The notes: generated from the sequence alone by a model not told the origin. DNA of 64,000 nucleotides from Flavobacterium piscisymbiosum (GCF_020905295.1 NZ_JAJJMM010000001.1:1054001-1118000), one strand, 5' to 3'; counted from the stretch's first letter, positions 8,720 to 17,925 are shown. Numbers and translations are program-made.

Positions 8720-11113
8720 ATGAAGAAAAACCCCACCTCAATTCTGGCCATAGTCTGCATTTTAGCAATTCTTGGCATCATATATGCCTCGATGATGCCG
8801 CAATGGATCTCAAAAGATGAAGAAGCACTTGCTGATTTTTCTACCGAAAGAGCGCTAAATCAAGTCGAAATTATTGCGCAAAAACCACATTATGTTGGTT
8901 CTACCAATCATGAACTGGTTGCCAATTACCTTAAACTTGAACTCAATCGAATTGGACTGGAAACCTCTATTCAGGAAGGTTTTACACTTAACGACAAAGG
9001 ATTATTAGTAAAATCTAAAAATATTCTGGCCCGTATAAAAGGAACTGATAGTTCAAAAGCGCTATTACTTTTATCTCATTACGACAGTGCACCACATTCA
9101 TTTTCTAAAGGTGCAAGCGACGATGCCTCAGGAGTTGCAACAATATTAGAAGGAATTCGTGCTTTTTTATACGCCAAACAGCCCCATAAAAACGATATTA
9201 TTATTCTTTTTTCTGATGCCGAAGAATTGGGCTTAAACGGAGCCGCTCTTTTTGTGAACAAACATCCATGGGCAAAAGAAGTTGGACTTGTCATCAATTT
9301 TGAAGCAAGAGGTTCTTCCGGACCAAGTTATATGCTGATGGAAACCAATAAAGGAAATCAGGCACTTGTAAAAGAATTTGCAAATGCGAAAACCCAATAT
9401 CCGGTTTCAAATTCGCTGATGTACAGCATTTATAAAATGCTTCCCAACGATACTGATTTAACTGTTTTTAGAGAACAGGGAAATATTCAGGGTTTCAATT
9501 TTGCTTTTATCGACGGACATTATAATTATCATACGCAGCAAGACGATGTTCAACATTTAAGCAAAACCACACTAAAACATCAGGGAACGTATTTAATGCC
9601 TTTATTAAAATACTTTTCGAATGTTAATCTCAATGAAACCAATTCTACAGAAGATGATGTGTACTTTAGCGTTCCGTTCTCTTTTATAAGTTATCCATTT
9701 ACATGGGTTTTCCCAATGACGATCATTGCATTAGGCTTATTGATTGTTTTTATTTTTATAGGAAAAGCCAAGCGCGTCATTACCTTCAGAGAAATTTTCA
9801 GAGGATTTGTTCCGCTTTTAGGCGCCATCACAATCTCAGGATTGGTTACCTTTTTAGGATGGAAAATTCTGCTTCAAATTTATCCACAATATTCAGATCT
9901 CCTTAACGGATTCACTTATAATGGTCACGCTTACATTGGGGCTTTTGTAACACTAAGTATCGCCATTTCTTTTGCTTTTTACCATCATTTTTCAGAAGCA
10001 AAAATCACAATGAACCATTTTGTAGCACCGTTGCTGCTTTGGATTATCATCAATGCATTTCTGGCAAATAGCTTAACAGGAGCTGGATTCCTTATTATTC
10101 CGGTTTATTTTGGAATTATCTTATTCGGAATCTTTGTCATTACCCAACACTATAGTTTGGGCGTAAATTTATTATTCAGCATTCCTGCATTGGCCATTAT
10201 TGCGCCTTTCATCGTCATGTTTCCAGTTGGTTTAGGTTTAAAAATTCTTTTTGGAAGTGCTATCCTAACCGTTTTACTTTTCGGATTATTACTTCCTGTA
10301 TTTGGTGATTTTTTCAAAAAAGGAGCCTGGACCGTGTTCTTTTTTGCCGTTTCTATCGGATTCTTTATTTATGCCGGTTACCATTCAGGTTACCAACATG
10401 GAGAAGCAAAATCAAATAGTTTATTATATGTTTATAATGCCAATACCAACTCGGCAGTCTGGACCACTTATGATGTAAACTTAGACGAATGGACTAAAAC
10501 TTATTTAGGAGAAAAAAATCAAAAAGCCGTTGGTTTAAACTCTTTACCGCTGGCCAGCAAATACAATTCAGGTTTTACCTATAGCGCAATTGCTCCTGTG
10601 GTGGATATTCCAAAACCAACAATTGCTTTCTTAAAAGATAGTGTTGTAGGCAATAATAGGTATTTAAAAATTAAAATTAGTCCAAACAGAAAAGTAAACC
10701 GTTACGATATTTATGCGAATCCTAAAATGACATTTTTTAATTTTAAAGCCAATGGTGTCGCAACTTCGGGAGAAAAAGGAAACCGTCTGGAAAGAGATGG
10801 CGGAAAAATATTATGCTATTATGTCGTAGGCAACGAACCGCTTGTCATGGATTTCTACATCAATAAATCTTCTGTTTTTGATATGGATTTAATCGAAAGT
10901 TCATTCGACTTAATGACCAATCCATTATTACAAATAAAACCAAGAAGCGACTGGATGATGCCAACTCCTTTTGTTTTAAATGATGCCGTTTTAATTCAAC
11001 AAAAAATAAAAAAATATACAGCACCGGTAGCTACTCTTGCACCTGCAACCGCAGTAAAAGACAGTACTGTTATTGCAAAAGACAGTTTAAAACCTGTTGT
11101 AAGACCAGAATAA
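8720..11113 (+). CDS. Membrane-bound M28 family metallopeptidase
   Basis: A 797-residue protein. An N-terminal membrane anchor (about residues 8-27) precedes a periplasmic M28 zinc aminopeptidase domain (about 40-300). The di-zinc ligands and catalytic acids are visible: H120 and D122 (SHYDSAP), D134/D135 (SDDASG), E168/E169 (SDAEELG), E195 (NFEARG) and H271 (NYHTQQDD). About eight or nine further membrane segments lie between residues 320 and 560, and a C-terminal beta-rich periplasmic domain follows. The arrangement resembles the ERMP1-like peptidases. It probably trims peptides at the cell surface. Confidence 0.9.
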   Translation: MKKNPTSILAIVCILAILGIIYASMMPQWISKDEEALADFSTERALNQVEIIAQKPHYVGSTNHELVANYLKLELNRIGLETSIQEGFTLNDKGLLVKSKNILARIKGTDSSKALLLLSHYDSAPHSFSKGASDDASGVATILEGIRAFLYAKQPHKNDIIILFSDAEELGLNGAALFVNKHPWAKEVGLVINFEARGSSGPSYMLMETNKGNQALVKEFANAKTQYPVSNSLMYSIYKMLPNDTDLTVFREQGNIQGFNFAFIDGHYNYHTQQDDVQHLSKTTLKHQGTYLMPLLKYFSNVNLNETNSTEDDVYFSVPFSFISYPFTWVFPMTIIALGLLIVFIFIGKAKRVITFREIFRGFVPLLGAITISGLVTFLGWKILLQIYPQYSDLLNGFTYNGHAYIGAFVTLSIAISFAFYHHFSEAKITMNHFVAPLLLWIIINAFLANSLTGAGFLIIPVYFGIILFGIFVITQHYSLGVNLLFSIPALAIIAPFIVMFPVGLGLKILFGSAILTVLLFGLLLPVFGDFFKKGAWTVFFFAVSIGFFIYAGYHSGYQHGEAKSNSLLYVYNANTNSAVWTTYDVNLDEWTKTYLGEKNQKAVGLNSLPLASKYNSGFTYSAIAPVVDIPKPTIAFLKDSVVGNNRYLKIKISPNRKVNRYDIYANPKMTFFNFKANGVATSGEKGNRLERDGGKILCYYVVGNEPLVMDFYINKSSVFDMDLIESSFDLMTNPLLQIKPRSDWMMPTPFVLNDAVLIQQKIKKYTAPVATLAPATAVKDSTVIAKDSLKPVVRPE

Positions 11114-11137
11114 ATAAACTTTTCTAACCTAACCATT

Positions 11138-12004
11138 ATGAAGAAAACATTTCTGCTTTTTATTACTTTAAGTTTTTTCAATGCTAAGAGTCAGACCTTA
11201 GAAGAAAAAATAGCTACTAAAGCTTGCACTTGCCTGGAAAAAAGCAAAGAAATAAATGAAGAAATCTACAGAAATTGTTTGACCAACTCAATGGCAGAAT
11301 TAGTTTTGCAAGATAAAGATGCGAAAGTAAGAGAAGGTATCAATACGGTGGAAGGAATCAAGAGTTTACTTCAAAAATCAGATGAAACTATTGGAAAGAC
11401 CTGTTCGAAGTTTTTACCAAAAGCATCTGAAAACAAATCAGATATTTATTATAGTGATTCTAAAAATGAACAGGCACAAAATTCTTATATCATTGCAAAA
11501 GATTTTATGCAAGCTCAAAACTATAAATTAGCGATCGAAGGTTTGCAGCTTGCATTAAAACAAGACCCAAAATTTGTTTTGGCACTCGATGATATTGCAG
11601 TTTGCTACAGACAATTGGAGGATTACGATAATGCCGTAAAGTATTATAAAAAATCATTGGATATTTATCCCGAGGGTGAATATGCCTTAATGAATATTGG
11701 TGTAGTTTATTCGCTAAAATCAGATTACAAAACGGCTATCGATTATTATGAAAGGCTTATAAAATATCAGCCCAACAATGCTGAAGGCTATTTTGGAGCT
11801 GGAAAAAATTACCTGCAACTCAACAACGACGAAAAAGCATTAAGTGACATTTTTATAGCCCACAGAATTTACACCGAAAATAAATCAGAATATGCAAAAG
11901 ATACCGAAATGCTCATGGGGGCTATTTATCAAAAAATGGTAAAAGAAAACAAAGAAGGCATTTTCAAAAAAATTGCGGCAGAAAACAATATTGTCATCGA
12001 ATAA
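11138..12004 (+). CDS. Secreted TPR protein
   Basis: 288 residues with a signal peptide (cut after about NAKSQ). A short Cys-containing segment follows (ACTCLEKSKEINEEIYRNCLTN), which may form disulfides. Tetratricopeptide repeats span about residues 110-250, for example ALDDIAVCYRQLEDYDNAVKYY and ALMNIGVVYSLKSDYKTAIDYY. TPRs mediate protein-protein contacts; no partner is evident. It lies 24 bases after the M28 peptidase gene and is closed by a strong terminator, so it may be the last gene of that transcript. Confidence 0.82.
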   Translation: MKKTFLLFITLSFFNAKSQTLEEKIATKACTCLEKSKEINEEIYRNCLTNSMAELVLQDKDAKVREGINTVEGIKSLLQKSDETIGKTCSKFLPKASENKSDIYYSDSKNEQAQNSYIIAKDFMQAQNYKLAIEGLQLALKQDPKFVLALDDIAVCYRQLEDYDNAVKYYKKSLDIYPEGEYALMNIGVVYSLKSDYKTAIDYYERLIKYQPNNAEGYFGAGKNYLQLNNDEKALSDIFIAHRIYTENKSEYAKDTEMLMGAIYQKMVKENKEGIFKKIAAENNIVIE

Positions 12005-12020
12005 TTTCGATATAAATATA

Positions 12021-12059
12021 AAAAAGGGCAAACTTTAAAATTAAAGTTTGCCCTTTTTC
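12021..12059. terminator. Bidirectional terminator
   Basis: AAAAAGGGCAAACTTTAA and TTAAAGTTTGCCCTTTTT form a near-perfect long stem with A and T tracts on both sides. It serves the converging TPR (+) and rhodanese (-) genes. Confidence 0.92.
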
Positions 12060-12060
12060 G

Positions 12061-12456
12061 TTAACAGGCACATTCAATTTTCAAACCTCCTTTTACTCCT
12101 TTTGTTCCTTCGGTGGCATAACCGTCAAACTTCCACCACTCGATTCCTCCCATCAATTCTTTTACTTTAAATCCTAATTTTGCCATATTCAAAGCGCTCC
12201 TTGTCGATGCATTGCAGCCAATTCCATCGCAATACGTCACGTACAAAACATCTTTATCCAAATGTTTTGTAGTTTCAGCCGTCATTTCTCTGTGCGGAAT
12301 ATTAATGGCTGTCGGAATATGTTCGGCTTCAAAACCAAATGCTTTTCTTGCATCGATTACAATTACTTTCTCGCCATTGTTCAAAGCATCAAATAAATCC
12401 GAAGGATCCATTTCGAAGGCCAGTTTGTTTTCGTAGTGTTTAATTTGCGCTTCCAT
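12061..12456 (-). CDS. Rhodanese-like protein
   Basis: A 131-residue single-domain rhodanese, cytoplasmic. The active-site loop contains the Cys of TYCDGIGCNASTRSA near residue 94, and the fold is shown by VIVIDARKAFGFEAEHIPTAINIPH. It probably carries persulfide sulfur or acts in sulfur or redox handling. A C-terminal tail ends CAC, adding two more Cys. It is divergent from a MetR-like LysR regulator, a common arrangement for regulator and target, so control by that regulator is plausible. Confidence 0.88.
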   Translation of the reverse strand: MEAQIKHYENKLAFEMDPSDLFDALNNGEKVIVIDARKAFGFEAEHIPTAINIPHREMTAETTKHLDKDVLYVTYCDGIGCNASTRSALNMAKLGFKVKELMGGIEWWKFDGYATEGTKGVKGGLKIECAC

Positions 12457-12602
12457 TTTTCTGTTTTTAAGGTTTTGTTTTTTTCAAAAATAATTCAACA
12501 GCACATCCTATAAAAACGAAAAGAATTCATCAACTTGATTACTTTTTTTCATAAAAAACCCAGTCTAAAATTTTGTTTCTTTGTAGTTCTAATTCCCAAA
12601 AA

Positions 12603-13505
12603 ATGGAAATCCGTCATTTAAGATTAATAAAAGCAATTGTTGAAGAAGGAAGCATCACCAAAGCGATTGATAAATTGCATTTGACGCAATCGGCCTTGAG
12701 CCACCAACTCAAAGAAGCCGAATACCAATTAGGAACTCCTGTCTTTTTGAGAACCAATAAAAAGCTGGTTTTGACCAAAGCCGGTGAAAAAATCTATGAA
12801 TTGGCCAATGAAATTCTGGAGAAACTCTCACAAACCGAATCTCAAATCAAGCAAATGGTTTACGGAGAACACGGCGAAATAAGAATTAGTACCGAATGTT
12901 TTTCGAGTTATCACTGGCTGCCACCGGTTTTAAAACAATTTCATCTTTTATATCCTAATGTTGAACTGAAAATTGTAACCGAAGCCACTCATATTCCGCT
13001 GCAAAAGTTATTAGAAAACACCATTGATATCGCGATTATCAGCGATCAGATCAAAGACAATAATATCAAATACATTGAACTTTTTCAGGACGAAGTCGTA
13101 ATGGCGGTTTCTGAAAACCATGCCTGGGCGAATAAAAAATACGTGGTTGCCGAAGATTTTATCAACGAACACCTATTAATTCATTCCCTTCCGATGGAAA
13201 CCGTTACAATACATCAGTTTGTTTTGGCTCCAGCCAAAGTAACTCCAAAGAAAATAACGCCACTACCTTTAACCGAAGCCTCTCTGGAAATGGTTAAAGC
13301 CGATATGGGCGTAATGTCGATGGCAAAATGGGCCTTGTTACCACATTTAAAAAACAACCCGATAAAAGCCATTAAAATTGGAAAAAACGGTTTGAAAAGA
13401 AAACACTTTATTGCCATTCGCGAAAACGAACAATATCCGGATTACTTTTATCATTTTATTACCTTTTTACAAAACGAAATCAACCTGCAATGGAATATTC
13501 AATAA
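12603..13505 (+). CDS. MetR-like LysR-family transcriptional regulator
   Basis: 300 residues from MEIRHLRLIKAIVEEGS; the ORF can be extended back to 12573, but this start is the family's. The N-terminal winged helix has SITKAIDKLHLTQSALSHQLKEAE. The effector domain begins RISTECFSSYHWLPPVLKQFH, which resembles MetR, the homocysteine-responsive activator of methionine genes. Methionine control here is inference. Its stop overlaps the next gene by 16 bases. The divergent rhodanese gene is a candidate target. Confidence 0.87.
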   Translation: MEIRHLRLIKAIVEEGSITKAIDKLHLTQSALSHQLKEAEYQLGTPVFLRTNKKLVLTKAGEKIYELANEILEKLSQTESQIKQMVYGEHGEIRISTECFSSYHWLPPVLKQFHLLYPNVELKIVTEATHIPLQKLLENTIDIAIISDQIKDNNIKYIELFQDEVVMAVSENHAWANKKYVVAEDFINEHLLIHSLPMETVTIHQFVLAPAKVTPKKITPLPLTEASLEMVKADMGVMSMAKWALLPHLKNNPIKAIKIGKNGLKRKHFIAIRENEQYPDYFYHFITFLQNEINLQWNIQ

Positions 13506-13939
13506 GAAATTGCGAAATAGCCGATGTACCAAAACTGGTTGTTTTATGCCAGAAACACGCTGAATTCGAAAGAGCCGATTATTCTCCGGAAGGAAAAGAA
13601 GAAGGTCTAAGAAAAGCATTATTTGGCGAACAACCCAAGTTATATTGTTTGGTCGTTGCTACAAAAGAAACCATCGTAGGTTATGTATCTTATAATTTTA
13701 CTTATTCAACCTGGAGCGCCGCCGATTTTTTGTATATGGATTGTTTGTTTTTAGAAGAAAGTGCCAGAAATTTCGGGATTGGTGAAGTTTTAATCAACAA
13801 ACTAAAAGAAATCGGAAAGAATAATAATTGTGTCAATATGCAGTGGCGAACGCCTCAATTTAATGAAAGAGCTATAAAATTCTATCAACGAATTGGTGCA
13901 AAAGGAAAAGATAAAGTTTGTTTCTTTTTAGATTTGTAA
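13490..13939 (+). CDS. GNAT family N-acetyltransferase
   Basis: 149 residues with the complete GNAT fold: a beta4 strand and loop FLYMDCLFLEESARNFGIGEVLINKLKE (a Q/RxxGxG/A-like acetyl-CoA site, here RNFGIG) and the C-terminal NERAIKFYQRIGAKGKDKV. It resembles the diamine/spermidine acetyltransferase-like branch (AEFERADYSPEGKEEGLRKALF). The substrate is not determined; a polyamine or thialysine is possible. It is probably co-transcribed with the LysR gene, which it overlaps. Confidence 0.87.
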   Translation: MEYSIRNCEIADVPKLVVLCQKHAEFERADYSPEGKEEGLRKALFGEQPKLYCLVVATKETIVGYVSYNFTYSTWSAADFLYMDCLFLEESARNFGIGEVLINKLKEIGKNNNCVNMQWRTPQFNERAIKFYQRIGAKGKDKVCFFLDL

Positions 13940-13964
13940 TATAATTGAAGCTAAAATTATAAAT

Positions 13965-14100
13965 TGAATAGCGTCCAGCTTTAGCTGGATGTAAAATATA
14001 GTTACGGAAAAAGGCTTTAGCCAACTAATCTTGTTTTGGCTAAAGCCTTTTTCTCTTTAAATCTTATTTCTCCAGCTGAAGCTGGAGCCTATTCAAAAAA
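13965..14100. repeat. Orphan REP-type inverted pair (family 3, copy 1)
   Basis: Three hairpins lie in series: GTCCAGCTTTAGCTGGA at about 13974, GGCTTTAGCCAA...TTGGCTAAAGCC at about 14010-14050, and CTCCAGCTGAAGCTGGAG at about 14069. The outer two are inverted relatives of each other (gaatagcgtccagct against the complement of agctggagcctattc). The last two hairpins recur at 56135-56215, so this is a dispersed element. The central hairpin, with TTTTT after it, could also terminate transcription. Confidence 0.8.
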
Positions 14101-14236
14101 ATTGCGGCTTTGCCTTTACTTTTCAACCTTAATGATAATTTCTCACAAGTTGCGAAAACACCATTTTTTTAAAATTTTAATTTTAAGACTGGAATCTTTG
14201 TCCCTTTGTATCTTTGTAACTCTGAACCTTAAAAAA

Positions 14237-15094
14237 ATGAAAAATATAAGCATATTAGGCTGCGGCTGGCTAGGTTTACCTTTAGCGAAAACCTTTATCG
14301 AAAAAGGACATTCAGTAAACGGTTCTACAACTTCTGAAAGTAAATTGCAGATATTAGAAAATGCTGGAATAAATCCGTTTGTTGTCATCCTGAGGGATCC
14401 CGAGGCTTCGGGAGAAGGAACGCTTGAAAGCGAAAGTGTTTCAGAAAGTATACATGCTTTTCTCGATAATAGTGAAATCTTAATTATAGATATCCCGCCT
14501 AAATTACGAGGAAGTAATGCTGATTCATCTCAATCTTCGCGAAAGATTTTTGTAGAAAAGATCCAAAATTTAATTCCGTTTATAGAAAAATCAACAGTAA
14601 AAAAGGTGCTTTTTGTGAGTTCAACTTCTGTTTATGGAGATGAAAACGGAAATATTACAGAAGAAACTATTCCGAATCCTGAAACCGAAAGCGGCAAACA
14701 ATTGCTTTTGGCAGAAGCGCTTCTTCAAAAGAATCAAAATTTCGAAACTACTATTTTACGTTTTGGCGGTTTAATTGGTGAAGATCGCCATCCGGTTAAA
14801 TTTCTGGCAGGAAAAGAAAACCTCGAAAACCCGGACGCTCCTGTAAATTTAATTCATCAAAAAGATTGCATTACAGTTATTGAAGAAATCATCCATCAAT
14901 CAAAATGGAATGAAGTTTTTAATGCCGTTGTGCCTTTTCATCCCACAAGAGAAGAATATTACACTCAAAAAGCAAAAGAACAAAACCTGACTTTGCCGAA
15001 ATTTAGTGCCGAAAAATCGAATATCAAGAAGGTTATTTCAAGTGAGAAGATTGAAAATACTTTGAATTATAAGTTTAAAATAGAAAACTATTAA
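14237..15094 (+). CDS. NAD(P)-binding epimerase-like protein
   Basis: About 285 residues from MKNISILGCGWLGLPLAKTF, which starts exactly at a Rossmann GxGxxG-type strand. The longer reading frame back to 14036 runs through the preceding repeat and is rejected. Similar to YeeZ/SDR-a NAD-dependent epimerase/dehydratase relatives, with SSTSVYGDENG and the tail FNAVVPFHPTREEYY. Residues about 49-70 (DPEASGEGTLESESVSES) look like an in-frame repeat insertion: the DNA there is a GTCATCCTGAG / TCCCGAGGCTTCGGGA palindrome like those between genes. Catalytic activity unknown. Confidence 0.82.
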   Translation: MKNISILGCGWLGLPLAKTFIEKGHSVNGSTTSESKLQILENAGINPFVVILRDPEASGEGTLESESVSESIHAFLDNSEILIIDIPPKLRGSNADSSQSSRKIFVEKIQNLIPFIEKSTVKKVLFVSSTSVYGDENGNITEETIPNPETESGKQLLLAEALLQKNQNFETTILRFGGLIGEDRHPVKFLAGKENLENPDAPVNLIHQKDCITVIEEIIHQSKWNEVFNAVVPFHPTREEYYTQKAKEQNLTLPKFSAEKSNIKKVISSEKIENTLNYKFKIENY

Positions 15095-15334
15095 ACCTTT
15101 ATAATTTTCACCATATAAGTTATATAAGTTCATTTAAACCAAACTACAAAGCTTTGTGACCTCCTAAAATAAACGATTTTTTTGACCGCAGCAAACTTTG
15201 TAAACTCTGTGAAACCTCTGCAGGCTTTGTGGTAAAAAACTTAAAACTTAAATTTACTTATATAACTTACATGGTTTAAAAAACTTTGCGAACTTTGCGT
15301 AAATCCTTTGCATCTTCGCGGTTAAATAAAAACT
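15095..15334. repeat. Intergenic CGCAAAG-family repeat
   Basis: This spacer is built of degenerate dispersed-repeat units. TTATATAAGTTCATTTAAAC near 15120 faces its inverted counterpart tttacttatataacttacat near 15250. Words such as gcaaactttgtaaactctgtg and ctttgcgaactttgcgtaaa lie between and after. The inverted layout matches the nested elements at 22938-23103 and 32357-32592. No gene is seen. Confidence 0.6.
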
Positions 15335-15811
15335 ATGGAAACAGTCTATATCAATTCACCTTTAGGAATCACCAAAATTATTGGAGATGAAGATGGTATT
15401 TCTTTAATTTCCGTTTCTGATGTTGGCACCAATGAAATTTCTCAGGAAATTCCGGAAGTTTTAAAAGAAGCTGTTTCACAACTTGAGGAATACTTCGATA
15501 AAAAAAGAACTGATTTTACTTTCAAACTAAACCCAAAAGGAACTGAATTTCAGCAGAAAGTCTGGAAATCCTTATTAGAGATTCCGTACGGAAAAACAGT
15601 AAGTTACATGGATCAAACCAAAAAACTGGGTGATGTAAAAGCGATTCGTGCCGTTGCATCGGCCAATGGTAAAAATCCGTTATGGATTGTGGTTCCCTGT
15701 CATCGCGTTATTGGTACAAATGGTTCTTTAACGGGTTATGCTGGCGGTTTATCCCGTAAAAAATGGTTAATCGAACACGAAAACCCCACTACACAACAGA
15801 CTTTGTTTTAA
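15335..15811 (+). CDS. ogt: Methylated-DNA--protein-cysteine methyltransferase
   Basis: 158 residues. It repairs O6-methylguanine by irreversible transfer of the alkyl group to C122 in the signature PCHRVIG. Also visible are the helix-turn-helix segment GTEFQQKVWKSLLEIPYGKTVSY, the arginine-finger region KAIRAVASANGKNP, and the closing GLSRKKWLIEHE. The N-terminal domain is the short Ogt type without Ada regulatory parts. It is the first of three consecutive genes on this strand with DNA-repair-type domains. Confidence 0.94.
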   Translation: METVYINSPLGITKIIGDEDGISLISVSDVGTNEISQEIPEVLKEAVSQLEEYFDKKRTDFTFKLNPKGTEFQQKVWKSLLEIPYGKTVSYMDQTKKLGDVKAIRAVASANGKNPLWIVVPCHRVIGTNGSLTGYAGGLSRKKWLIEHENPTTQQTLF

Positions 15812-15936
15812 AACACAAATTTCTCAGATTACACGAATTAAAATTATAGCTTTATATTTACAAAAATTAAGTTCGTGTAATTGTTTTACTCAAAGTAATC
15901 TGTGCCAATTAGTGTAATTCGTGTTAAACTAAAATT
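15812..15936. repeat. Intergenic inverted repeat of the ATTACACGAATT family
   Basis: ttctcagattacacgaatt at about 15822 is answered in inverse orientation by gtaatctgtgcc and gtgtaattcgtg at about 15895-15925. The same words recur in the spacer at 53530-53715. No gene. Confidence 0.6.
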
Positions 15937-16650
15937 ATGATTGAAAAAATAAACCTCAATAACATTTTATTTCTGGATATAGAAACTGTTCCGGAAGAAG
16001 AGAACTTTAATTCGCTTGACGCGGAAATGCAATCGCTTTGGGATCATAAAACACAATACCAACGAAAAGAGGATTTTACACCTGAAGAATTTTACGACCG
16101 CGCCGGGATTTGGGCTGAGTTCGGAAAAATTGTTTGTATCTCGGTTGGTTATTTTACAATCAAAGGCGATATCAGGAATTTTAGAGTAACGTCGTTCTTT
16201 GGCGATGAAAAAAAGATTCTAAAAGACTTTAATAATCTAATCAACAATCACTTTCATCAGCCGCAACATCTTTTATGCGGACATAATGCGAAGGAGTTTG
16301 ACATTCCGTTTATTGCCCGACGCATGATCATTAACCAGGTTGCAATTCCGGACAAACTGAATTTATTTGGTAAAAAACCTTGGGAAATTCCACATTTAGA
16401 TACTTTAGAATTATGGAAGTTTGGCGATTATAAACACTTTACTTCTTTAAAACTATTAACTAAAATTCTGGGAATTCCATCACCAAAAGGTGATATCGAC
16501 GGAAGTCAGGTAGGTCATGTGTTTTATGTCGAAAAAGATATTGACCGAATTGTTACGTATTGCGAAAAAGATACTATTGCCGTGGCTCAGATTTTCCTGC
16601 GCTTACGTCGTGAAGATTTATTGATTGATGATGAAATTATTCATGTATAG
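15937..16650 (+). CDS. DEDDy 3'-5' exonuclease (DnaQ/PolB-like)
   Basis: 237 residues of ribonuclease H-like 3'-5' exonuclease. Exo I is FLDIETVPE (D14, E16), Exo II is CGHNAKEFDIPFIARR, and Exo III is YCEKDTIAVAQIFLR, giving the DEDD metal ligands with Tyr. This is the stand-alone predicted 3'-5' exonuclease family related to the PolB proofreading domain. It acts on DNA (or RNA) 3' ends in the cytoplasm. It lies between ogt and an AlkZ-like gene, suggesting a repair context. Confidence 0.9.
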   Translation: MIEKINLNNILFLDIETVPEEENFNSLDAEMQSLWDHKTQYQRKEDFTPEEFYDRAGIWAEFGKIVCISVGYFTIKGDIRNFRVTSFFGDEKKILKDFNNLINNHFHQPQHLLCGHNAKEFDIPFIARRMIINQVAIPDKLNLFGKKPWEIPHLDTLELWKFGDYKHFTSLKLLTKILGIPSPKGDIDGSQVGHVFYVEKDIDRIVTYCEKDTIAVAQIFLRLRREDLLIDDEIIHV

Positions 16651-16740
16651 CTTTTCTAAGCCACTAAGGTACTGAGTTGCTAAGATACTAAGGTATTTTT
16701 CATAAACTTATCTAACTTTTATAGTTTAAATATTTAACGA

Positions 16741-17814
16741 ATGACGCACCAGGAAATTTCTCATTATCGTCTTGTTTCGCAGAAACTCTATGAAACAAGT
16801 TCAAATTCTCCGGAAGAAATTGTAAAACATCTTTGCGCAATGCAGGCTCAGGATTATGCAATGGCAAAATGGGCAATTGGTTCCAGATGCGAGGCTACTG
16901 AAGCAGCAATTGAAAAGGCTATAAATTCGGCACAAATTATCAGAACGCATATTCTTAGACCAACCTGGCATTTTGTTTCGGCAGAAGATATTTATTGGAT
17001 GTTGGATCTGTCAGGACCACAAGTTCAAAAAATGACTATTTCGGCTGCTAAAAAATATGGTTATGATCTGAAGATGCTCAACCAAATTAATTCTCAAATA
17101 GAAAAATTATTAGCGGGAAACAATCATTTAACGCGTGACGAAATCATGCAGGAACTCAACATAAAAAAAGGTTCAAGTCAGGATTTTTTAGCGGCAGCTA
17201 TTATGAAGCATGCCGAACTCGATGGTTTGGTATGCAACGGCAAAATGAAAGGCAAACAGATAACTTATGCCTTACTGGAAGAAAGGGTTTCGAAACCTAA
17301 AACTAAATTCACCAAAGAAGAAGCTTTAGCAAAATTAGCCCTAAGATATTTCGAAAGTCATGGCCCTGCAACGCTTCTTGACTTTTCGTGGTGGTCTGGT
17401 TTTCCGCCAACTACCTGCAAATTGGCACTTAGTGCAATTGAGTTGCAATTGAATTCGGTCGAGATTGAAAATCAAATCTACTGGTTTAAAAAAGATATTT
17501 CTGATGAAACCCACTTCCGCGAAAGCGTACATTTTCTCCCAGCTTTTGATGAGATTTTAATATCGTATAAATCCAGAGAAGCTTCTATTTTATTAGAACA
17601 TCAATCTCAAGCTTTCACCAATAATGGAATTTTCAAACCTATTATTCTCGAAAACGGAAAGGTCATTGGGACCTGGAAACGAACGATCAAAAAAGATCAC
17701 GCAAAAATAGAAACGCAATTTTTTAATACACCCGAAAGTTCAAAAAAAGAAATTCTGTTTGAAGGTATTAAAGCTTTTGAGAACTATCTGGGAACTAAAG
17801 TTGTTATTGAATAA
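16741..17814 (+). CDS. AlkZ-like winged-helix DNA glycosylase
   Basis: 357 residues of the HTH_42 (DUF1006) family. The family includes AlkZ and YcaQ, glycosylases that remove bulky or crosslinked alkyl-purines. QAQ at residues 35-37 (CAMQAQDYAMAKWAIGSR) matches the catalytic Q-hydrophobic-Q motif of the AlkZ branch. HILRPTWHFVSAEDIYWML and the middle winged-helix HGPATLLDFSWWSG are further family marks. It is preceded by ogt and an exonuclease gene on the same strand. Glycosylase activity is inferred from the motif. Confidence 0.85.
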   Translation: MTHQEISHYRLVSQKLYETSSNSPEEIVKHLCAMQAQDYAMAKWAIGSRCEATEAAIEKAINSAQIIRTHILRPTWHFVSAEDIYWMLDLSGPQVQKMTISAAKKYGYDLKMLNQINSQIEKLLAGNNHLTRDEIMQELNIKKGSSQDFLAAAIMKHAELDGLVCNGKMKGKQITYALLEERVSKPKTKFTKEEALAKLALRYFESHGPATLLDFSWWSGFPPTTCKLALSAIELQLNSVEIENQIYWFKKDISDETHFRESVHFLPAFDEILISYKSREASILLEHQSQAFTNNGIFKPIILENGKVIGTWKRTIKKDHAKIETQFFNTPESSKKEILFEGIKAFENYLGTKVVIE

Positions 17815-17925
17815 CTTTCATTTTCATTAAAATACTATCGTTTCTTAGAAATACTTCTTCTATCCTTTATAAAATCTTTGCGCATACAATCGCTAAATAA
17901 TTATATTTACAAAAAAATTAGCATT

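Noticed and set aside
14036..14236. N-terminal extension of the epimerase-like protein
   Set aside because: It reads through the intergenic REP hairpins. The Rossmann fold starts at the ATG at 14237.
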